Source: a virus
DNA length: 28,597 nt
IMG/VR virus record: IMGVR_UViG_3300031227_000298
Location: 1-28,597 of that record
Reading direction: 5' to 3' (one strand)
In this document: in pieces, positions 7,274 through 15,937 of the stretch
Layout of the letters: each line of letters begins with the position of its first letter
Numbering within the stretch: the stretch's first letter is position 1
The notes under the pieces: model-generated
What the model saw: the letters and a program-made list of their open reading frames with translations, nothing else
Told to the model about the DNA's origin: nothing
The model's database searches: none
Position numbers and translations under genes: made by a program

Positions 7274-7752
7274 AGAAATTTTATTTAACCGTTGGCGGCA
7301 TAATTACAATCCTCGGAACGGGGGGTGCTTATAATCAGTTTGATGTCCAAATTGTAACAGGGGACAAGATTATTGTATTTGACACGAAAGTTGAATGCCG
7401 AGAAAGAAAAGCTGAGATAATCGAGATGTTTGAGGATCAGAAATTGAATCCAGATCAGGCATTCATATTGAAAGCGTTTGAGGAGCAAGATTGCGGGATA
7501 ATTTTTGAGGAATCAGTACCACTCGGGGCTGCTCAAATGACCGTCACGGAATCAACAATTTATTACACGAAGGATAATTATAATGAAAGAAAAGACACTC
7601 TTTATAAAAAAACAAAAGCAGACCCGGATGGGCTTGATTTATTTGAACTTCGGGAGCTTACAGGAATACTCAACGAGGAAATAAAGGATCGAGGCGAAGT
7701 GAACATTAGTGATTTCACTCCAAAAGGACTTATTCTTGAGCTTGAAAAATAA
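7270..7752 (+). CDS. Protein with N-terminal membrane/signal segment, unknown function
   Basis: 160 residues. The first 20 (MKKFYLTVGGIITILGTGGA) form a short hydrophobic segment after a Lys pair, either a weak signal peptide or a membrane anchor. The remainder is acidic and mixed: a beta-containing part with two Cys (C43, C75 approximately) and a helical C-terminal part (FELRELTGILNEEIKDRGE). It is the fourth gene in this area with an MKK plus hydrophobic start, so it may belong functionally with the exported cassette, although it is transcribed from the next promoter. No named domain recognised. Confidence 0.7.
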   Translation: MKKFYLTVGGIITILGTGGAYNQFDVQIVTGDKIIVFDTKVECRERKAEIIEMFEDQKLNPDQAFILKAFEEQDCGIIFEESVPLGAAQMTVTESTIYYTKDNYNERKDTLYKKTKADPDGLDLFELRELTGILNEEIKDRGEVNISDFTPKGLILELEK

Positions 7753-7754
7753 AT

Positions 7755-7783
7755 TTGCATAAAATTATTTCCAAAACTAAACT
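7755..7783 (+). promoter_or_regulatory. Putative leaderless promoter of the major tail protein operon
   Basis: TTGCAT (7755-7760), 17 bases, TAAACT (7778-7783), then 7 bases to ATG 7791. The -10 is weak but the spacing matches the other leaderless promoters exactly. Confidence 0.45.
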
Positions 7784-7790
7784 TACAATA

Positions 7791-7922
7791 ATGACAGACA
7801 AAAAACCAGAACCAGAAAAGATTATTCCGCGCAGAAAGCGTTGGTATATTTCTCCTATAAAGTCGATATTTGCTCTCGATAACAAAGAAGCAAAACTATC
7901 CGTTAAAAAACTTTCCAAATGA
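7791..7922 (+). CDS. Small basic protein of 43 residues preceding the major tail protein
   Basis: ATG 7791 follows the -10 element by 7 bases; TGA 7920-7922 overlaps the next ATG (7919). Translation begins MTDKKPEPEKIIPRRKRWYIS and ends NKEAKLSVKKLSK: basic, no membrane segment. Unknown family. Its leaderless start and 4-base overlap with the major tail protein gene suggest it feeds ribosomes into that gene, whatever else it does. Confidence 0.6.
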   Translation: MTDKKPEPEKIIPRRKRWYISPIKSIFALDNKEAKLSVKKLSK

Positions 7923-8902
7923 GCAGAATAATTGGTCGGCGTATGACAGTAGCTATCGGTCGAGAAGAAACGACATACGGTACAAAATCGGGTCAGATAG
8001 TAGATTTTCCTATTATGGAAATGACACTTGATCTCACGCAGGATATTCTTTTGAACGATCAGGCGTTTGGTTTAATAGACGACAATTGTCTCGGTAGTAC
8101 GATTGGGAAAAAAGCAGCTTCATTTTCAATCAAAGGAGTTGTTTCTGATGCTTTCTTCGGACAGATTTTGAAAGGAACATTTGGAACACTTACAACAACA
8201 GTAGATTCGCCAGTTGCGGGAGCAAATAGTCACGCATTTACATTACTGCAGGACAACGATCATCCATCGTATTCGTTCATTTATAAAGATGTAAACGACG
8301 TGAAAGCGATTCTTGGGGCGTTGTGTGGACGATTAGAGGTTGTGATTGTCGCAGGAGAGTGGGTTTCTTATACAGCAAATTTCACTGGAAGATTTCCGGT
8401 AGACACAACAGAAACAATCACGCCAGTAAAAGAAGAATACTTCACAGCGGCTCAATCAGTTTGTAAAATTGCATCAGCAGTCGCAGGACTCGCGGCAGCA
8501 GCAGCAGTGCCACTTGAAACCGGGACACTCGTTCTCGAGAAAAATCTTGAATCTCACTTCGTGTGGGGATCAACGGACATCGAGCAGGTTACAAATAAAC
8601 AATTCAGCGTTAGTGGAACATTTGAATTGTTGAACGAGAGCGACACGATATTCGATAACTTCAACGACCACGATATTCAAGCAATGTCAATCACGCTTAC
8701 GTCGGATGTAATGATTACAGGAACTACACCATTCTCACTTGCGTTTACGATTCCGGCATTCCATATTGCGAACTGGTCAAGCCCGAAAACAAACGATGAT
8801 CTGGTAAAACAAACATTCGAGATAAAAGCAGAATATGATACCGTCACATCAAAGACGATTGACGCGGTTCTTATAAACGATACTGCAACAGCAGTTTACT
8901 AA
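7919..8902 (+). CDS. Major tail tube protein
   Basis: 327 residues, soluble, beta-rich. The start (MSRIIGRRMTVAIGREETTYGT) and following region (FPIMEMTLDLTQDILLNDQAFG, STIGKKAASFSIKGVV) resemble major tail proteins that begin with 'g.r..l.vgkEttyGT' and polymerise into the tail tube. The position supports this: it is followed by a strong terminator, then by a frameshifting tail-chaperone pair and the tape measure gene. Its length (about 330) is within the long class of siphovirus tube proteins. No Ig-like extra domain was obvious, though the second half (residues about 190-327: FSVSGTFELL, TPFSLAFTIPAF) is a second beta domain. Confidence 0.8.
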   Translation: MSRIIGRRMTVAIGREETTYGTKSGQIVDFPIMEMTLDLTQDILLNDQAFGLIDDNCLGSTIGKKAASFSIKGVVSDAFFGQILKGTFGTLTTTVDSPVAGANSHAFTLLQDNDHPSYSFIYKDVNDVKAILGALCGRLEVVIVAGEWVSYTANFTGRFPVDTTETITPVKEEYFTAAQSVCKIASAVAGLAAAAAVPLETGTLVLEKNLESHFVWGSTDIEQVTNKQFSVSGTFELLNESDTIFDNFNDHDIQAMSITLTSDVMITGTTPFSLAFTIPAFHIANWSSPKTNDDLVKQTFEIKAEYDTVTSKTIDAVLINDTATAVY

Positions 8903-8912
8903 GACACAATTT

Positions 8913-8949
8913 AGAGGGGGTTTCTGGCGTTTCCCCCTCTTTTTGTTTT
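8913..8949 (+). terminator. Strong rho-independent terminator after the major tail protein
   Basis: Eight-base perfect stem AGAGGGGG (8913-8920) / CCCCCTCT (8933-8940), 12-base loop, followed by a T-rich run (8941-8949). It should cut transcription between the very abundant tube protein and the lower-abundance chaperone and tape measure genes. Confidence 0.9.
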
Positions 8950-8995
8950 ATTAAAAAAGATTTGACTTTTTGTTTTATGTAATCATGATGGGGGC

Positions 8996-9217
8996 ATGGA
9001 AAAACGAACAGAAGACGGTATTAAGTCAGGCGTTACTATGCTTGCGGCATCTGTGCCAGTTGGCATTTTGGCTATGTTTCTTTTTGGATTCGTTGTAGGA
9101 ATATACGCATTTTTTATTTGTTTACTCCTTTCTCTTGTGTCTTTTATTTCTTTAATTTTACCAGATGTCAGCAATAACTCTCCCGAAAACGAAAGTCGAA
9201 GTCGTATTGAAAGATAA
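8996..9217 (+). CDS. Small two-helix membrane protein
   Basis: 73 residues. Two hydrophobic segments, about residues 15-38 (MLAASVPVGILAMFLFGFVVG) and 39-57 (FFICLLLSLVSFISLILP), then a polar tail rich in Ser, Glu and Arg. It overlaps the next gene by 53 bases, more than any other pair here, which lowers confidence or implies a start further along in the chaperone gene. TTGACT at 8962-8967 could be a -35, but no convincing -10 follows. A holin-like or membrane accessory protein is possible; function unknown. Confidence 0.5.
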   Translation: MEKRTEDGIKSGVTMLAASVPVGILAMFLFGFVVGIYAFFICLLLSLVSFISLILPDVSNNSPENESRSRIER

Positions 9218-9479
9218 ATTAACGCGGAAGGAATTTCGTGAATATAATGCTGTTTTATTCGAGGGCGCAAAGTCTACGGATTCAGGAGTGTTCGATCAGG
9301 CATCGATCTTGAATAATATTGAAACGCAGAAGGACAAACTCGTCCTCTTATACGTTTCTCTTTATGATGGAAAGAAAATCACTCAGGATGTTCTTGATGC
9401 AATGGATGTCGCAGATTATGAATTCGTATTGGCTAAGTGTCAGAAACATTACAAAGACCACACTGAAAAAAAAAGCTAA
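9165..9479 (+). CDS. Tail assembly chaperone, short form (lambda gpG-like)
   Basis: 104 residues (MSAITLPKTKVEVVLKDKLTRKEF…), a small mostly helical protein of the size and position of lambda gpG: right after the major tail protein and right before the tape measure. It ends GAA AAA AAA AGC TAA; the run of nine A (9466-9474) is a slippery site. Chaperones of this type bind the tape measure and recruit tube subunits; they are absent from the finished virion. Identity rests on position plus the frameshift architecture, both classic for this gene. Confidence 0.85.
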   Translation: MSAITLPKTKVEVVLKDKLTRKEFREYNAVLFEGAKSTDSGVFDQASILNNIETQKDKLVLLYVSLYDGKKITQDVLDAMDVADYEFVLAKCQKHYKDHTEKKS

Positions 9480-9673
9480 CAGAAGAAGAACGCAGATCAA
9501 TTGTGTTTTATGAAAAAAATGGGTACTCCGGGAAAAACGGAGTGCCTGTTGTTTATGAGCAATATGCTTTATGTAAAGAATTCGGGTGGACTCCGGAGCA
9601 GTTGGACAACCAGGCAGATGTTGTAATTTCTCGATTCCTGCAGGTAATGGGTATCGTAAATGAAACAAAATAG
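9165..9673 (+). CDS. Tail assembly chaperone, -1 frameshift fusion form (gpGT-like)
   Basis: A -1 slip at the nine-A run (9466-9474) moves ribosomes into a frame open from 9473 to TAG 9671-9673. The fusion would have about 103 + 66 = 169 residues. The extension reads KLTEEERRSIVFYEKNG… and FGWTPEQLDNQADVVISRFL…, typical of gpT-like extensions. That frame has no ATG until near its end, so it is not an independent gene. A 9-bp hairpin with one G-U pair (9522-9530 / 9538-9546) lies about 47 bases downstream, further than a normal stimulatory element. Without the frameshift, 9480-9697 would be an unexplained gap in a tightly packed genome. Confidence 0.8.
9466..9474 (+). promoter_or_regulatory. 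Slippery site for -1 ribosomal frameshift
   Basis: Nine consecutive A read as gAA AAA AAA A in the zero frame, two codons before the stop (TAA 9477-9479). This is an A-AAA-AAA type heptamer, as used in dnaX and several phage chaperone genes. Confidence 0.8.
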
Positions 9674-9697
9674 ACAAACGGATAAAAAGAAATAATA

Positions 9698-12094
9698 ATG
9701 TCATTGATGAATGACGAACAATTAAAAATTGTAATAAATGCAGTGAATAATACAAAGGGTGTTTTCACTCAGGTAAGTTCGCAGTTGAAAACTGTTTCGT
9801 CAAAAATTACAGAGGTCGGACGGAAAACAACACAAGCGGGACGATCACTTGCGCCTTTAAGTTTGGCATTTACTGCTGTTGCGGGGATTGGAGTGAGAGC
9901 TTTTGCAAAACTCGATAAAGCGTTGACAGAAAGTACGGCAATTATGGGAAAAGTAACAGATGAAACGAGAGAAAAAATGAAGAAACTCGCAGAAGAAATG
10001 AGTATAAAATTTCCTTTCGCGGCAGATAAAGTAGCAGAAGCATATTTCTTTTTGGCTTCTGCCGGACTCGACGCAAAACAATCTATGGCGGCATTACCCG
10101 CAGTGATGAATTTTGCCACCGCAGGGGCGTTTGATTTGTCTCAAGCTACCGACTTACTAACTGACGCACAAAGCGCGTTAGGATTGACCGTGGATGATTC
10201 TAGTGAGAACATGAAAAATATGGTGCGGGTTTCAGATGCTCTTGTGAAAGCAAATACACTCGCAAATGCTAGTGTTATTCAGTTCTCTCAAGCACTAACT
10301 GGTGGAGCTGCTGCGGTTATTCGGTCGTATAATTTAGAGTTAAATAATTCCGTTGCTGTTCTTGCTGCTTACGCGGATCAAGGAATAAAGGGTGCGGAAG
10401 CGGGTAATATGTTTGGACGAATGACTCGGCTTTTAGTTAAGTCGGCAATTGATAATAAAGAAGCATTTCGAGATATGGGGATTTCTGTTTTTGATGCAGG
10501 AGGGAATTTGCGAGACTTTGCAGAGATTACTGGAGATATGGAAAAGGCTTTTGCGGGGATGGGAGCAGAGCAAAAGGCAATTGCTCTTGAACTCTTGGGG
10601 TTTCAAGCACTTTCGCAAAAGGCAATTTTGCCGCTCATTGGAATGTCAGAAAAAATCAGAGAATACGATAAGGCACTGAGCGACGCGGGTGGAACGACAC
10701 AGGAGGTTTCAGATAAGCAATTGAAGTCTTTCACAAATCAGATGATAACAACGTGGAATCAAATTAAGGTTCTCGTCGGCTCAATAATGGAACAACTCGC
10801 CCCGGCATTAGCGGCTGTTGCTGAAAAAATAAAATCAGTTACAAAACGATTTAATGAACTTTCACCACAGACTAAAAAAATAATAGGAATTGTTGTGTTA
10901 TTGGTTGCGGGGCTTGTTCCGTTGTTATTGATAGTCGGTCAAATTGTAATCGCTGTTGCGGCGTTGATCCCTGTTATAGGATTTCTTGGCGCGTCTTTTA
11001 TAGCACTTGCGGCTAATCCGATTGTTGCGATAATCGCAGCACTGGCACTCGTTAGTCTCGAACTCACGAAATTAACAACGAATTTTGATGTGAATATATC
11101 AAAAATTAAAAAAGAGGTTAAAAGTTTAGAAGAAAATTTATCAGAAACATTCAAACAAACCGTGGAGGAACATTTGATTCTCGCGAATAATATTGTTCAG
11201 ATTGAGCGTCAACTTATTGATGCAAGAAAGGCAGGAATGGATGAGGTTGTGGTGGCAAAACAAAAAGAATTGAATACGCTTTTATCTCTTGAAAAACAGG
11301 GCGCAAAGGACAGAATCGCGGTTTTGACTGCGGAATTTAATGTGCGACAGCAAAAAAGAGGCGAGTTGATGAGAACGATAAAAGAACTCGAAGAACGGAA
11401 CGCAGGGATTTTGGGAATATTGGGAAGAAAGGACAGAACAAAGAAAATTGCAGAACTACAAAGACAGGTAAAAGGACTTGCGGGACAAGCCATCGCCGCA
11501 GCAAATGCAATAAATCAAATTGAGCAAGTTGGACAACAACAGGAATTGGAAAAAATCTTTGAAGAACGTGGTGGTGTTCCTGATATAAAAGTGGAGGGGC
11601 TTGAACCAGTAGCAGAAAAAAATAAAATAATTCAAGAAGCACAAAAGGAAACTGCTGAGGTTACGGAAGAAATGGTGGATGATATGACGACGGGATATAA
11701 TAATCTCGAAAATAAGGTGGGGGATTCAGTAGACTTTCTTGTAAAAAAGAATGAACAACTCCGCGCGGAACTAGAAAAGTTCAAGGCTTTGACTGCTCCA
11801 ACGGAAGGAGCCGACAGGAGAACATTCCAGGACGTAGTAAATCAGGCGGGAGTTCCCGATCCGACATCAGGAGGAGTATTTACTCCACGAAATCCAGATT
11901 TTAATGAACAATATCCGGACAGGGCATTAAGTAGAATCCAGGATAATGTGAGGGAAGGGGCAAACCCTCTTTCACCTGTTATAAATTTTATAAACACAAC
12001 GATTGACAGCGATCAACGCCGCAGAGATTTGATTGAGGGGTTAAAGTTAGCACTTGGGAGAAGTTATAAACAAGTTTCACTTGGTAGTTCATGA
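9698..12094 (+). CDS. Tape measure protein
   Basis: 798 residues. Helical N-terminus (SQLKTVSSKITEVGRKTTQAGRSL), then a TP901-type tape measure core at about residues 70-300 (ITESTAIMGKVTDE, MSIKFPFAADKVAEAYFFLASAGLDAKQ, ALPAVMNFA, DLLTDAQSALGL, AVLAAYADQGIKGAEAG). A very hydrophobic stretch at about residues 393-455 (IIGIVVLLVAGLVPLLLIVG…) could insert in the host membrane during DNA entry. Coiled coil follows (about 465-680), and the end is more polar. Tape measure length sets tail length; by the usual rule of about 0.15 nm per residue the tail would be roughly 120 nm. Starts after the chaperone extension and overlaps the Dit gene by 4 bases. No Shine-Dalgarno; the upstream sequence is A-rich. 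Confidence 0.9.
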   Translation: MSLMNDEQLKIVINAVNNTKGVFTQVSSQLKTVSSKITEVGRKTTQAGRSLAPLSLAFTAVAGIGVRAFAKLDKALTESTAIMGKVTDETREKMKKLAEEMSIKFPFAADKVAEAYFFLASAGLDAKQSMAALPAVMNFATAGAFDLSQATDLLTDAQSALGLTVDDSSENMKNMVRVSDALVKANTLANASVIQFSQALTGGAAAVIRSYNLELNNSVAVLAAYADQGIKGAEAGNMFGRMTRLLVKSAIDNKEAFRDMGISVFDAGGNLRDFAEITGDMEKAFAGMGAEQKAIALELLGFQALSQKAILPLIGMSEKIREYDKALSDAGGTTQEVSDKQLKSFTNQMITTWNQIKVLVGSIMEQLAPALAAVAEKIKSVTKRFNELSPQTKKIIGIVVLLVAGLVPLLLIVGQIVIAVAALIPVIGFLGASFIALAANPIVAIIAALALVSLELTKLTTNFDVNISKIKKEVKSLEENLSETFKQTVEEHLILANNIVQIERQLIDARKAGMDEVVVAKQKELNTLLSLEKQGAKDRIAVLTAEFNVRQQKRGELMRTIKELEERNAGILGILGRKDRTKKIAELQRQVKGLAGQAIAAANAINQIEQVGQQQELEKIFEERGGVPDIKVEGLEPVAEKNKIIQEAQKETAEVTEEMVDDMTTGYNNLENKVGDSVDFLVKKNEQLRAELEKFKALTAPTEGADRRTFQDVVNQAGVPDPTSGGVFTPRNPDFNEQYPDRALSRIQDNVREGANPLSPVINFINTTIDSDQRRRDLIEGLKLALGRSYKQVSLGSS

Positions 12095-12927
12095 CATATA
12101 ATTCAACGCTTTTCAACGTAGGACTTTACAACGGGAATTTCAATCTCGGGGCGGTTCTGACATCTACAGAAGACATTTCTTTTAATGGGTACGGATTGCA
12201 GAATTCAAATATTCTGACATCGAGTATTGATATCGAACAAATTGATCGTGATTTTCAAACAGTAGCAGTACCAAATGGAAACGGGCAGATATTAAACTCT
12301 GATTACTGGCGAGGAAAAGAAATCAAGATAAGTGGAACATTGCTTGCCGATTCGAGAGAATCTTTAGAAGCATTGGTATTTAATTTCAAAAAAGAACTTT
12401 CTATTCAATCGAAAAACTTTGACCGCGTCATGGGGGATGGATCAAAGCGGAGATTTATCTGCACAGCAACAAAAATAAATGTAGATGCTTCACAGCACTG
12501 GGCGATCACGAGAGCGACGTTCAGCGTTACATTTACTGTCCTGGTTCCATTCGGGCAGAATACCGCTTACACCGCAAAGAGTTTCACTGTATCTGATTTG
12601 ATATTCTCTGAAATTTTAGAAAACGATGGAAATGCTGACGGAAGCCCTGTGTGGATTCTTATAGTGACATCTGCAACGGATGTGACAGCAATAAATATAA
12701 AGAACAATACAACTGACGAGGAAATAGAAATAACTGAATCTATTTCTGCCGGGGAAGTGATTATCATTGATTCAGAAAACAAAGAAGTTACCGTCGATGG
12801 AACAGAAATTGATTTCGATGGACAGTTCCCTATACTTGACCCTGAAAGTAATTCGTACACAATAACCGTAACAGGTACAGATATTGAGTACGAGCTCACC
12901 GCTAAAAATTTATCCAAATACCTATGA
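12091..12927 (+). CDS. Distal tail protein (Dit-like)
   Basis: 278 residues. It follows the tape measure directly, where siphoviruses encode Dit, the ring at the tail tip. The N-terminal domain has the family's usual pattern (SSIDIEQIDRDFQTVAVPNGNGQILN, then YWRGKEIKISGTLLADSRESLEALVFNFKKELS), followed by FDRVMGDGSKRRFICTATKI and a beta-rich strand 'RATFSVTFTVLVPFG'. The C-terminal half (residues about 165-278) is a beta sandwich (GSPVWILIVTSA…, SNSYTITVTGTDIEYE) as in long Dit proteins of the Sipho_tail type. Overlaps genes on both sides by 4 bases. Confidence 0.8.
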   Translation: MTYNSTLFNVGLYNGNFNLGAVLTSTEDISFNGYGLQNSNILTSSIDIEQIDRDFQTVAVPNGNGQILNSDYWRGKEIKISGTLLADSRESLEALVFNFKKELSIQSKNFDRVMGDGSKRRFICTATKINVDASQHWAITRATFSVTFTVLVPFGQNTAYTAKSFTVSDLIFSEILENDGNADGSPVWILIVTSATDVTAINIKNNTTDEEIEITESISAGEVIIIDSENKEVTVDGTEIDFDGQFPILDPESNSYTITVTGTDIEYELTAKNLSKYL

Positions 12928-14831
12928 GTGGCATTATCCCGATTCCGAAAGACAACGCTTCTGGACAATTTAACGCAGGAATTAGCGCGAGTTCTCTCGC
13001 ACTGGTTCTCAAAGCGGGAGAAGGGGCAAGTTTCCCACAACCAATAACTGACAGCGCAACCAGTTTGGGATCAGGAACGCTTCTTAATTGTACCGGGATT
13101 CAAGCGTTAGGGGTCGCTGTAGGCGATTTTATCTATAATTTGACTGACAGTACCCCTTCTACGGATACGTGGAGTGGTGCGGTTGTTCTGGCGGTTTCCG
13201 CAAACAGTGTCACAACATCTCCTTTGACGGGTGGGTCAGATAATCTCTGGCAATCATCGGACGAATGGGCAGTGAAACCGTTTGTCGTGAATGCGTCAAT
13301 ACGAACAGGCGCGGTTTTAACGGGAGCGGTTACTCAATATGAGAAAATTTTAATTACAGAGCGAAGTACTGATACATTATCAATGCCTGTTGCTTCTGGA
13401 TACAGGGGATTTGATGGCACAACTCCAAACACGTTTTCCGCAGATGATTTCGTGACAATCGAGGTAGATCAATCAATTTCAGATGGAATGCGTATTGCGT
13501 TGGCAAATGTGTTTATTCAAAAGGCAGAAAAAGACGACACAATGCTCTTGGATGGTTCAAACGCCATGACAGCAGCGTTGCAGATGGGATCAAATAAAAT
13601 TACCGGGCTTGGCGACGGAGTAAACCCACAGGACGCGGTCACGCGGGCGCAGCTTGACGCAGTGGCGTCGGCATCATCTTTAACGGGGGAACGCGACAAT
13701 ACCTTCGCTGTTCGTGTTATTTCATGGAACACCGCAACGGTGGGTGGAAATTATGAAGTTAAAAGAGGAGTAGGGGTTGTTGATAGTGGTGCAAATGTTG
13801 ATGGTAGTGGAAGCTATCGAGACTCCGTACCATTGTCGGGGGATATTGAATACACGGTTGAAGTCACCGACGATGAAGATGTCCGAGTGATTACTCCTAT
13901 TTTATATTTCGACAATACTGTCGACGATGTTGTTCCTGTTGGATATTACGGTGACGGTGGCGATGGGGCTTTTGCAGGAGGAGCAATTGAGAGAGGATCC
14001 GTGTACAACTTTTCTTCTTTTATATTGGCATCAGATGCAGTGTTTTCAGCAGGGGGAAAAACGATTATTTTTGTGGAAGGGGATTTGACTATTCCTTCAG
14101 CATGGAAATTGGATTTTGAATCTGGTACACAAACAACAACAAAAGACGACGACACTTTTTTTCCCGAGTCAATAAGTGTTGGGGGGTCAGGTTATGCAAC
14201 CGCAACTGGTGAAAGTTCAGGTGGAACGGGAGGGGCTGGTGGTACTATTTCAGGAAATGCAGGAGGAGCAGGAGGAACAGGAAAGTTCGGAATAGGAGGT
14301 ATTGGTGGCAATGGGGGATCACATGGTTCGGCGGGTAGTGTGGGTACAGGTGGAGGAGGAGGAGGTGGAGGAGGAGGAGGAAGTTCCCCTAGTGGTGGTG
14401 GTGCGTGTGGAGGACCTGGAGGAAATGGAGGTGCCGCGGGTACTGCGCCAGAATACCAAAACACGGTTTTATTCATCGTCGGTGGTGATATTTTAATTGA
14501 GGGAGATATACACGGAAGGGGTGCGACAGGAACAACGGGATCGGTTGGTGCTGATGGGAGTAGTTCATATGCCGGAACGGGAGGAGCAGGTGGTGGTGGT
14601 GGTGCGGGAGGTGCTGGCCCAGACGGATTAAAGTTATTGATGGCACACGCGGGGTCATACGGAAACACAGGAACAACACTTCTCGGTGCAGGAAGCGGTG
14701 GTGCGGGTAGCGCAGGTGGAGCAGGTGGTACAGGGTGTGGTTCTTCCGGTACTTGGGATGGAACACCCGGGGCTGTCGGGGGATCTGCAACGAATGGTTC
14801 AAACGGTGTTATTACAACGCAACAGCTATAA
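12924..14831 (+). CDS. Tail fibre / receptor-binding protein with polyglycine-rich tip
   Basis: 635 residues. About residues 205-245 carry a well-known fibre motif (DGSNAMTAALQMGSNKITGL…PQDAVTRAQLD) that leads from the tail-attachment part to the distal part. From about residue 415 to the end the protein becomes extremely Gly-rich in three blocks (about 419-508, 533-570 and 590-630), including a run of eleven Gly near 14351-14383. In known adhesins such as the S16 gp38 tip, such blocks fold as packed polyglycine-II helices that display receptor-binding loops; applying that here is inference. The gene lies between Dit and the hub. The minus-strand Pro-rich open frame opposite the Gly blocks is a mirror artefact. 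Confidence 0.8.
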   Translation: MSGIIPIPKDNASGQFNAGISASSLALVLKAGEGASFPQPITDSATSLGSGTLLNCTGIQALGVAVGDFIYNLTDSTPSTDTWSGAVVLAVSANSVTTSPLTGGSDNLWQSSDEWAVKPFVVNASIRTGAVLTGAVTQYEKILITERSTDTLSMPVASGYRGFDGTTPNTFSADDFVTIEVDQSISDGMRIALANVFIQKAEKDDTMLLDGSNAMTAALQMGSNKITGLGDGVNPQDAVTRAQLDAVASASSLTGERDNTFAVRVISWNTATVGGNYEVKRGVGVVDSGANVDGSGSYRDSVPLSGDIEYTVEVTDDEDVRVITPILYFDNTVDDVVPVGYYGDGGDGAFAGGAIERGSVYNFSSFILASDAVFSAGGKTIIFVEGDLTIPSAWKLDFESGTQTTTKDDDTFFPESISVGGSGYATATGESSGGTGGAGGTISGNAGGAGGTGKFGIGGIGGNGGSHGSAGSVGTGGGGGGGGGGGSSPSGGGACGGPGGNGGAAGTAPEYQNTVLFIVGGDILIEGDIHGRGATGTTGSVGADGSSSYAGTGGAGGGGGAGGAGPDGLKLLMAHAGSYGNTGTTLLGAGSGGAGSAGGAGGTGCGSSGTWDGTPGAVGGSATNGSNGVITTQQL

Positions 14832-15937
14832 TGAAGCAATTCAATATCAAGTTTTACAATTCTAGTGCCACTTTCCAAAAGAATCTCACGCCGCAGATTC
14901 CAGAAAGTGATATATCTTTTACTCAAAAAATTAATGGCGGGCAGGGAGAATTGATGATTGATCTCGCGATTCCGTTTGATGATATCCCCTCGTATATTGT
15001 CCCGTTCAATTTTGTTCGTGTATATATGGTTGATCCATTAACTCCTCTCGGGCAATTGATTTATTCAGGATGGATTTCACAGGTTGCCCCTTTTAGTTCA
15101 GGAAGCAGGAATGGGGTACGGATTATTTGTCTCGGGCTTGTTTCGCTTTTATCACTTTCTCTTTATAAGGACGGTGCGAATTTTGATGTAGTTCATTCGG
15201 GAGTTGATCCAAGCGCGATTATTGCAGATATTATTACAAATTTTCAAAGCGTATATCCTCCGTCGGTGTTTGAATGGATCGGCACGGATGCAGTGACAGG
15301 AATTCGGGACGGAGGAAATGTTGATTCTGTTGGTACAAATGTTGATTACACGTTCCAAAAAAGAAAATGGAATCGGGCGGTTGAGGATACTCACGCGCTT
15401 GCGGACGCGGGTTGGTTTTGGTTTGTGGACAAAGGAGGAGATTTTTATTTCCAGGACAAATCAGCAACAGCAGATCACACTTTCACTATCGGGAAAGACG
15501 TACAAAGCATCGATATCCCGAAATCAATCGAGGATATTGTGAACGATGTCACGGTTGCATATACAGGAGGAACGGTAAATGCCACGGACGCGACTTCTAT
15601 TGCCGCTGTGGGGAAAAGGGAGAAATATATTGACCGAACATCCGATACAAGCGATTCGACGACTGCACAGCAAATTGCAGACAAAGAGGTGGCAGATAAT
15701 AAGGACGAAACAATTGAGGCGACGTTGGTTTTAAATAATCAGTACGATATTGAGTCAGTTCGTCCCGGGCAGACATGCCAAGTTCTCAATTATAAAAAGG
15801 GCGCAGACATCTTTACAACTAATATGCTCATCGTTTCTACGAGGTATCGAAACGGTGAAACATTAAATATTTCACTCGAGACAAAAAAGGATATCGGAAC
15901 AGAAATTAAAAATTTAATTGACGAAGAGACCACATAG
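14831..15937 (+). CDS. Tail hub / tail-associated protein (gp27-like)
   Basis: 368 residues from ATG 14831, which overlaps the upstream stop codon (TAA 14829-14831); the longer open frame from 14735 runs inside the fibre gene and is not needed. The sequence resembles baseplate hub proteins: N-terminal beta domain (FNIKFYNSSATFQKNL… FNFVRVYMVDPLTP…IYSGWISQV), a central domain (WNRAVEDTHALADAGWFWFVDKGGDFYFQDKS), and the typical end (NQYDIESVRPGQTCQVLNYK, NMLIVSTRYRNGETLNISLE). In siphoviruses this protein closes the tail tube below Dit and carries or contacts the fibres. No peptidase or lysozyme motif was seen in it. Confidence 0.75.
   Translation: MKQFNIKFYNSSATFQKNLTPQIPESDISFTQKINGGQGELMIDLAIPFDDIPSYIVPFNFVRVYMVDPLTPLGQLIYSGWISQVAPFSSGSRNGVRIICLGLVSLLSLSLYKDGANFDVVHSGVDPSAIIADIITNFQSVYPPSVFEWIGTDAVTGIRDGGNVDSVGTNVDYTFQKRKWNRAVEDTHALADAGWFWFVDKGGDFYFQDKSATADHTFTIGKDVQSIDIPKSIEDIVNDVTVAYTGGTVNATDATSIAAVGKREKYIDRTSDTSDSTTAQQIADKEVADNKDETIEATLVLNNQYDIESVRPGQTCQVLNYKKGADIFTTNMLIVSTRYRNGETLNISLETKKDIGTEIKNLIDEETT

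Noticed and set aside
14735-14830. Earlier start for the hub gene
   Set aside because: The extra 32 codons lie in the fibre gene. The ATG at 14831 overlaps the fibre stop codon, as do the other starts in this operon, and gives a family-like N-terminus.
14192-14926. 244-codon minus-strand open frame rich in Pro
   Set aside because: It is the mirror of the Gly-rich fibre repeats on the + strand (GGN codons read backwards as Pro). No gene on the minus strand has supporting context.
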